A stretch of 64,000 bases of DNA from Pseudomonas sp. Q1-7 (GTDB lineage: Bacteria > Pseudomonadota > Gammaproteobacteria > Pseudomonadales > Pseudomonadaceae), in assembly GCF_028010285.1 (NCBI RefSeq), contig NZ_CP116304.1, positions 4,170,501-4,234,500 on the forward strand. Reading direction: 5' to 3'. Positions 61,948 to 64,000 of the stretch are shown here, in pieces. Both the position numbers and the translations under genes were made by a program. Below the pieces are notes generated by a model that worked only from the letters and a program-made list of their open reading frames with translations, searched no databases and was not told the DNA's origin. Each line of letters begins with the position of its first letter. Within the stretch, counting starts at the first letter, position 1.

Positions 61948-63270
61948 TCAGTAGCCCTGCCCCGGAATCCAGCTGGTGCCGGCCAGCGGCACGCGGGCCA
62001 TGGCGGCGGCTTCCACGGTCAGCGCCACCAGGTCCTCGGGGTCGAGGTTGTGCAGGTGGGATTTGCCGCAGGCGCGGGCCATGGTCTGGGCTTCCAGCAC
62101 CAGCACCCGCAGGTAGTTGGCCAGGCGGCGGCCGGCTTCCACCGGGTCCAGGCGCTTGGACAGCTCCGGGTCCTGGGTGGTGATGCCGGCCGGGTCGCGG
62201 CCGTTCTGCCAGTCGTCGTAGTAACCGGCGGCCGAGCCGATCTTCTTCAGCTCGTCATCCAGGCGCGGATGGTTGTCGCCGAGGGCCACCAGGGCGGCGG
62301 TGCCGATGGCCACCGCGTCGGCGCCCAGGGCCATGGCCTTGGCCACGTCGGCGCCGTTGCGGATGCCACCCGAGACGATCAGTTGCACTTTCCGGTGCAT
62401 GCCCATCTCCTGCAGGGCCTGCACGGCTTGTGGAATGGCTGGGAGGATCGGGATGCCCACGTGCTCGATGAACACTTCCTGGGTGGCGGCGGTGCCGCCC
62501 TGCATGCCGTCGAGGACGATCACGTCGGCGCCGGCCTTCACCGCCAGCTTGACGTCGTAGTAGGGGCGGCTGGCGCCGATCTTCACGTAGATGGGTTTTT
62601 CCCAGTCGGTGATTTCTCGCAGTTCGGCAATCTTGATCGCCAGGTCGTCCGGGCCGGTCCAGTCCGGATGACGGCAGGCGCTGCGCTGGTCGACGCCAAT
62701 GGGCAAGGTACGCATGCCGGCGACGCGCTCGGTCACCTTCATGCCCAGCAGCATGCCGCCGCCGCCCGGCTTGGCGCCCTGGCCGAGGACGATCTCGATG
62801 GCGTCGGCCTTGCGCAGGTCATCGGGGTTCATGCCGTAACGCGACGGCAGGTACTGGTACACCAGGTGCTGCGACTGGCCGCGCTCTTCCGGGGTCATGC
62901 CGCCGTCGCCGGTGGTGGTGCTGGTGCCGGCGATGCTGGCGCCACGGCCGAGCGCTTCCTTGGCGTTGGCGGACAGCGCGCCAAAGCTCATACCGGCGAT
63001 GGTCACCGGAATCTTCAGGTGGATGGGTTTCTTGGCGAAGCGGGTGCCAAGCACGACGTCGGTGCCGCATTTCTCGCGATAGCCTTCCAGCGGGTAGCGG
63101 GACACGGAAGCGCCGAGCAGCAGCAGGTCGTCGAAGTGCGGCAGCTTGCGCTTGGTGCCACCACCGCGGATGTCATAGATGCCGGTTTCGGCGGCGCGCT
63201 GGATTTCCTGGATGGTCAGGCGATCGAAGGTGGCGGATTCGCGCAGCACCGGAGTGTGTTTTTCGCTCAT
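61948..63270 (-). CDS. mgsC: N-methylglutamate synthase subunit C (FMN-binding glutamate synthase-like)
   Basis: The 440-residue protein corresponds to the FMN-binding central domain of glutamate synthase. Motifs are TSTTTGDGGM, GQGAKPGGGGMLLG, VIVLDGMQGGTAATQE and VSGGIRNGADVAKAMALGADAVAIGTAALVALG. Together with the glutaminase-like and GXGXG subunits it makes N-methylglutamate from methylamine and glutamate in the indirect methylamine pathway. The GltB-derived trio is split into genes here. A split glutamate synthase with another role is the only close alternative, made unlikely by the island. Confidence 0.9.
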   Translation of the reverse strand: MSEKHTPVLRESATFDRLTIQEIQRAAETGIYDIRGGGTKRKLPHFDDLLLLGASVSRYPLEGYREKCGTDVVLGTRFAKKPIHLKIPVTIAGMSFGALSANAKEALGRGASIAGTSTTTGDGGMTPEERGQSQHLVYQYLPSRYGMNPDDLRKADAIEIVLGQGAKPGGGGMLLGMKVTERVAGMRTLPIGVDQRSACRHPDWTGPDDLAIKIAELREITDWEKPIYVKIGASRPYYDVKLAVKAGADVIVLDGMQGGTAATQEVFIEHVGIPILPAIPQAVQALQEMGMHRKVQLIVSGGIRNGADVAKAMALGADAVAIGTAALVALGDNHPRLDDELKKIGSAAGYYDDWQNGRDPAGITTQDPELSKRLDPVEAGRRLANYLRVLVLEAQTMARACGKSHLHNLDPEDLVALTVEAAAMARVPLAGTSWIPGQGY

Positions 63271-63290
63271 GGGGTAGTCCTCGCTGCGGA

Positions 63291-63965
63291 TCAGTACGCG
63301 GATGCGTTATCGACTTTGAAGTTGTACAGCTGGCGAGCCGAGCCGTAGCGCCTGAAGCTGGCCGGGTCTTCGTTGAAGCCGGCGCGGTTGAGCAGCTCCT
63401 TCAGTTCCTCCAGGTGTTCGGCGCGCATTTCCTTCTGGATGCAGTCCGAGCCCAGGGACTTCACCGTGCCCTTCACGTAGATGCGGGTTTCATAGAGCGA
63501 GTCGCCCAGGGCGTCGCCGGCATCGCCGCACACCACCAGGCGCCCGGCCTGGGCCATGAAGCAGCTCATGTGGCCGATGCTGCCGCCGACGACGATGTCG
63601 ACGCCCTTCATGGAAATACCGCAGCGTGCGCCGGCATCACCTTCGATCACCAGCAGACCACCATGGGCGGTGGCGCCGGCGGCCTGGGAGGCATTGCCCT
63701 TCACCCGTACAGAGCCGGACATCATGTTCTCCGCCACACCGACGCCGACGTTGCCGTGCACGGTGACGCTGGCCCTCTGGTTCATGCCTGCACAGTAGTA
63801 GCCGGCATGGCCCTGGATATCGATGCTCACGGCCTGATTCACGCCCACGGCGAGGTTGTGCTTGCCGTCCGGATGGGTGACCACCCATTCGCGGTCCTGC
63901 ACGTCGCCGTGCAGGGCCTGGTTCAGTTCACGCACCGAGGCAGTGGAAAGATCAACGGTTTTCAT
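63291..63965 (-). CDS. mgsB: N-methylglutamate synthase subunit B (GXGXG domain)
   Basis: The 224-residue protein is a stand-alone glutamate synthase alpha-subunit C-terminal beta-helix: repeating turns such as VHGNVGVGVAENMMSGSVRVKGNASQAAG and GGSIGHMSCFMAQAGRLVVCGDAGD. It is 20 bp before mgsC and follows the mgsA end by 11 bp, giving the order mgsA-B-C. Confidence 0.9.
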   Translation of the reverse strand: MKTVDLSTASVRELNQALHGDVQDREWVVTHPDGKHNLAVGVNQAVSIDIQGHAGYYCAGMNQRASVTVHGNVGVGVAENMMSGSVRVKGNASQAAGATAHGGLLVIEGDAGARCGISMKGVDIVVGGSIGHMSCFMAQAGRLVVCGDAGDALGDSLYETRIYVKGTVKSLGSDCIQKEMRAEHLEELKELLNRAGFNEDPASFRRYGSARQLYNFKVDNASAY

Positions 63966-63976
63966 AGTTCAGCTCC

Positions 63977-64000
63977 TCAGGCGCGTTCCCAGATATACAT
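63977..64000 (-). CDS. mgsA: 3' end of N-methylglutamate synthase subunit A
   Basis: Only the last seven codons (MYIWERA, then TGA) lie in the window. The sequence fits the C-terminus of the class II glutamine-amidotransferase-like subunit, and gene order supports it. The gene continues to the right of the window. The short fragment allows only a moderate call. Confidence 0.6.
   Translation of the reverse strand: MYIWERA

Overview
The window is a high-GC gammaproteobacterial chromosome segment whose gene content and gene style (phaG, pcs, a glaH-lhgO-gabD-gabT locus, Pau/Puu-type polyamine genes, REP-like palindromes) point to Pseudomonas. I see no transposase, integrase, rRNA or CRISPR array. 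Nearly every block is catabolic and concerns amines, amino acids or their ammonia, with repeated use of gamma-glutamylation or glutamate chemistry.

Positions 1-14700 hold one leftward operon of at least 17 genes. It starts with an ABC importer of the nitrate/sulfonate/NMT1 type and continues through SDRs, a cupin, an alpha/beta hydrolase, an IclR regulator, a ThDP enzyme, aspartate dehydrogenase, an aldehyde dehydrogenase, a two-domain VOC dioxygenase-like protein, two small proteins, a Rieske oxygenase, a RidA protein and a reductase cut by the window edge. Its 0.5 kb leader carries a sigma54-like element and five related 16-bp palindromes, two pairs of which share an identical 19-bp spacing. 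The substrate is unknown. Positions 14850-18880 hold gamma-glutamylpolyamine synthetase and oxidase genes and phosphatidylcholine synthase. Positions 19140-22000 hold a CWC protein, an RsuA-type pseudouridine synthase, phaG, tRNA-Gly(CCC) and a decayed antitoxin.

Positions 22036-36000 form the most interesting block. It holds an aminotransferase, a gamma-glutamyl-aminobutyraldehyde-type dehydrogenase, two class I glutamine amidotransferases, a cytochrome P450 with its own FAD reductase and flavodoxin, a second glutamine-synthetase-like ligase fused translationally to a leaderless solute-binding protein, a FadR-type regulator, a leaderless Cache sensor and an APC permease. Three copies of an ATATG-AAAC-CATAT operator sit in front of the amidotransferase, P450 and ligase units. 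The layout suggests N-glutamylation of an amine, P450 hydroxylation of the glutamyl amide and hydrolytic release, as in the isopropylamine (Ipu) route, but with a flavodoxin-driven P450. Positions 36100-39700 hold two gene relics (a ferredoxin-reductase piece and gabP with internal deletions), a PAS chemoreceptor-like protein and an MFS transporter.

Positions 39900-46000 carry the lysine/glutarate/GABA locus glaH-lhgO-gabD-gabT with divergent csiR. Positions 46300-64000 carry a methylated-amine island: a LuxR-PAS regulator, dimethylamine monooxygenase genes, a GcvT-like protein, PurU, FolD, trimethylamine monooxygenase, TMAO demethylase, a second PAS chemoreceptor-like protein, two ammonium transporters (each behind a sigma54-type element), GlnK, an SMR pump and N-methylglutamate synthase subunits C, B and the last residues of A. 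Together these would take trimethylamine to TMAO, dimethylamine, methylamine and N-methylglutamate, while the one-carbon units leave through tetrahydrofolate to formate.
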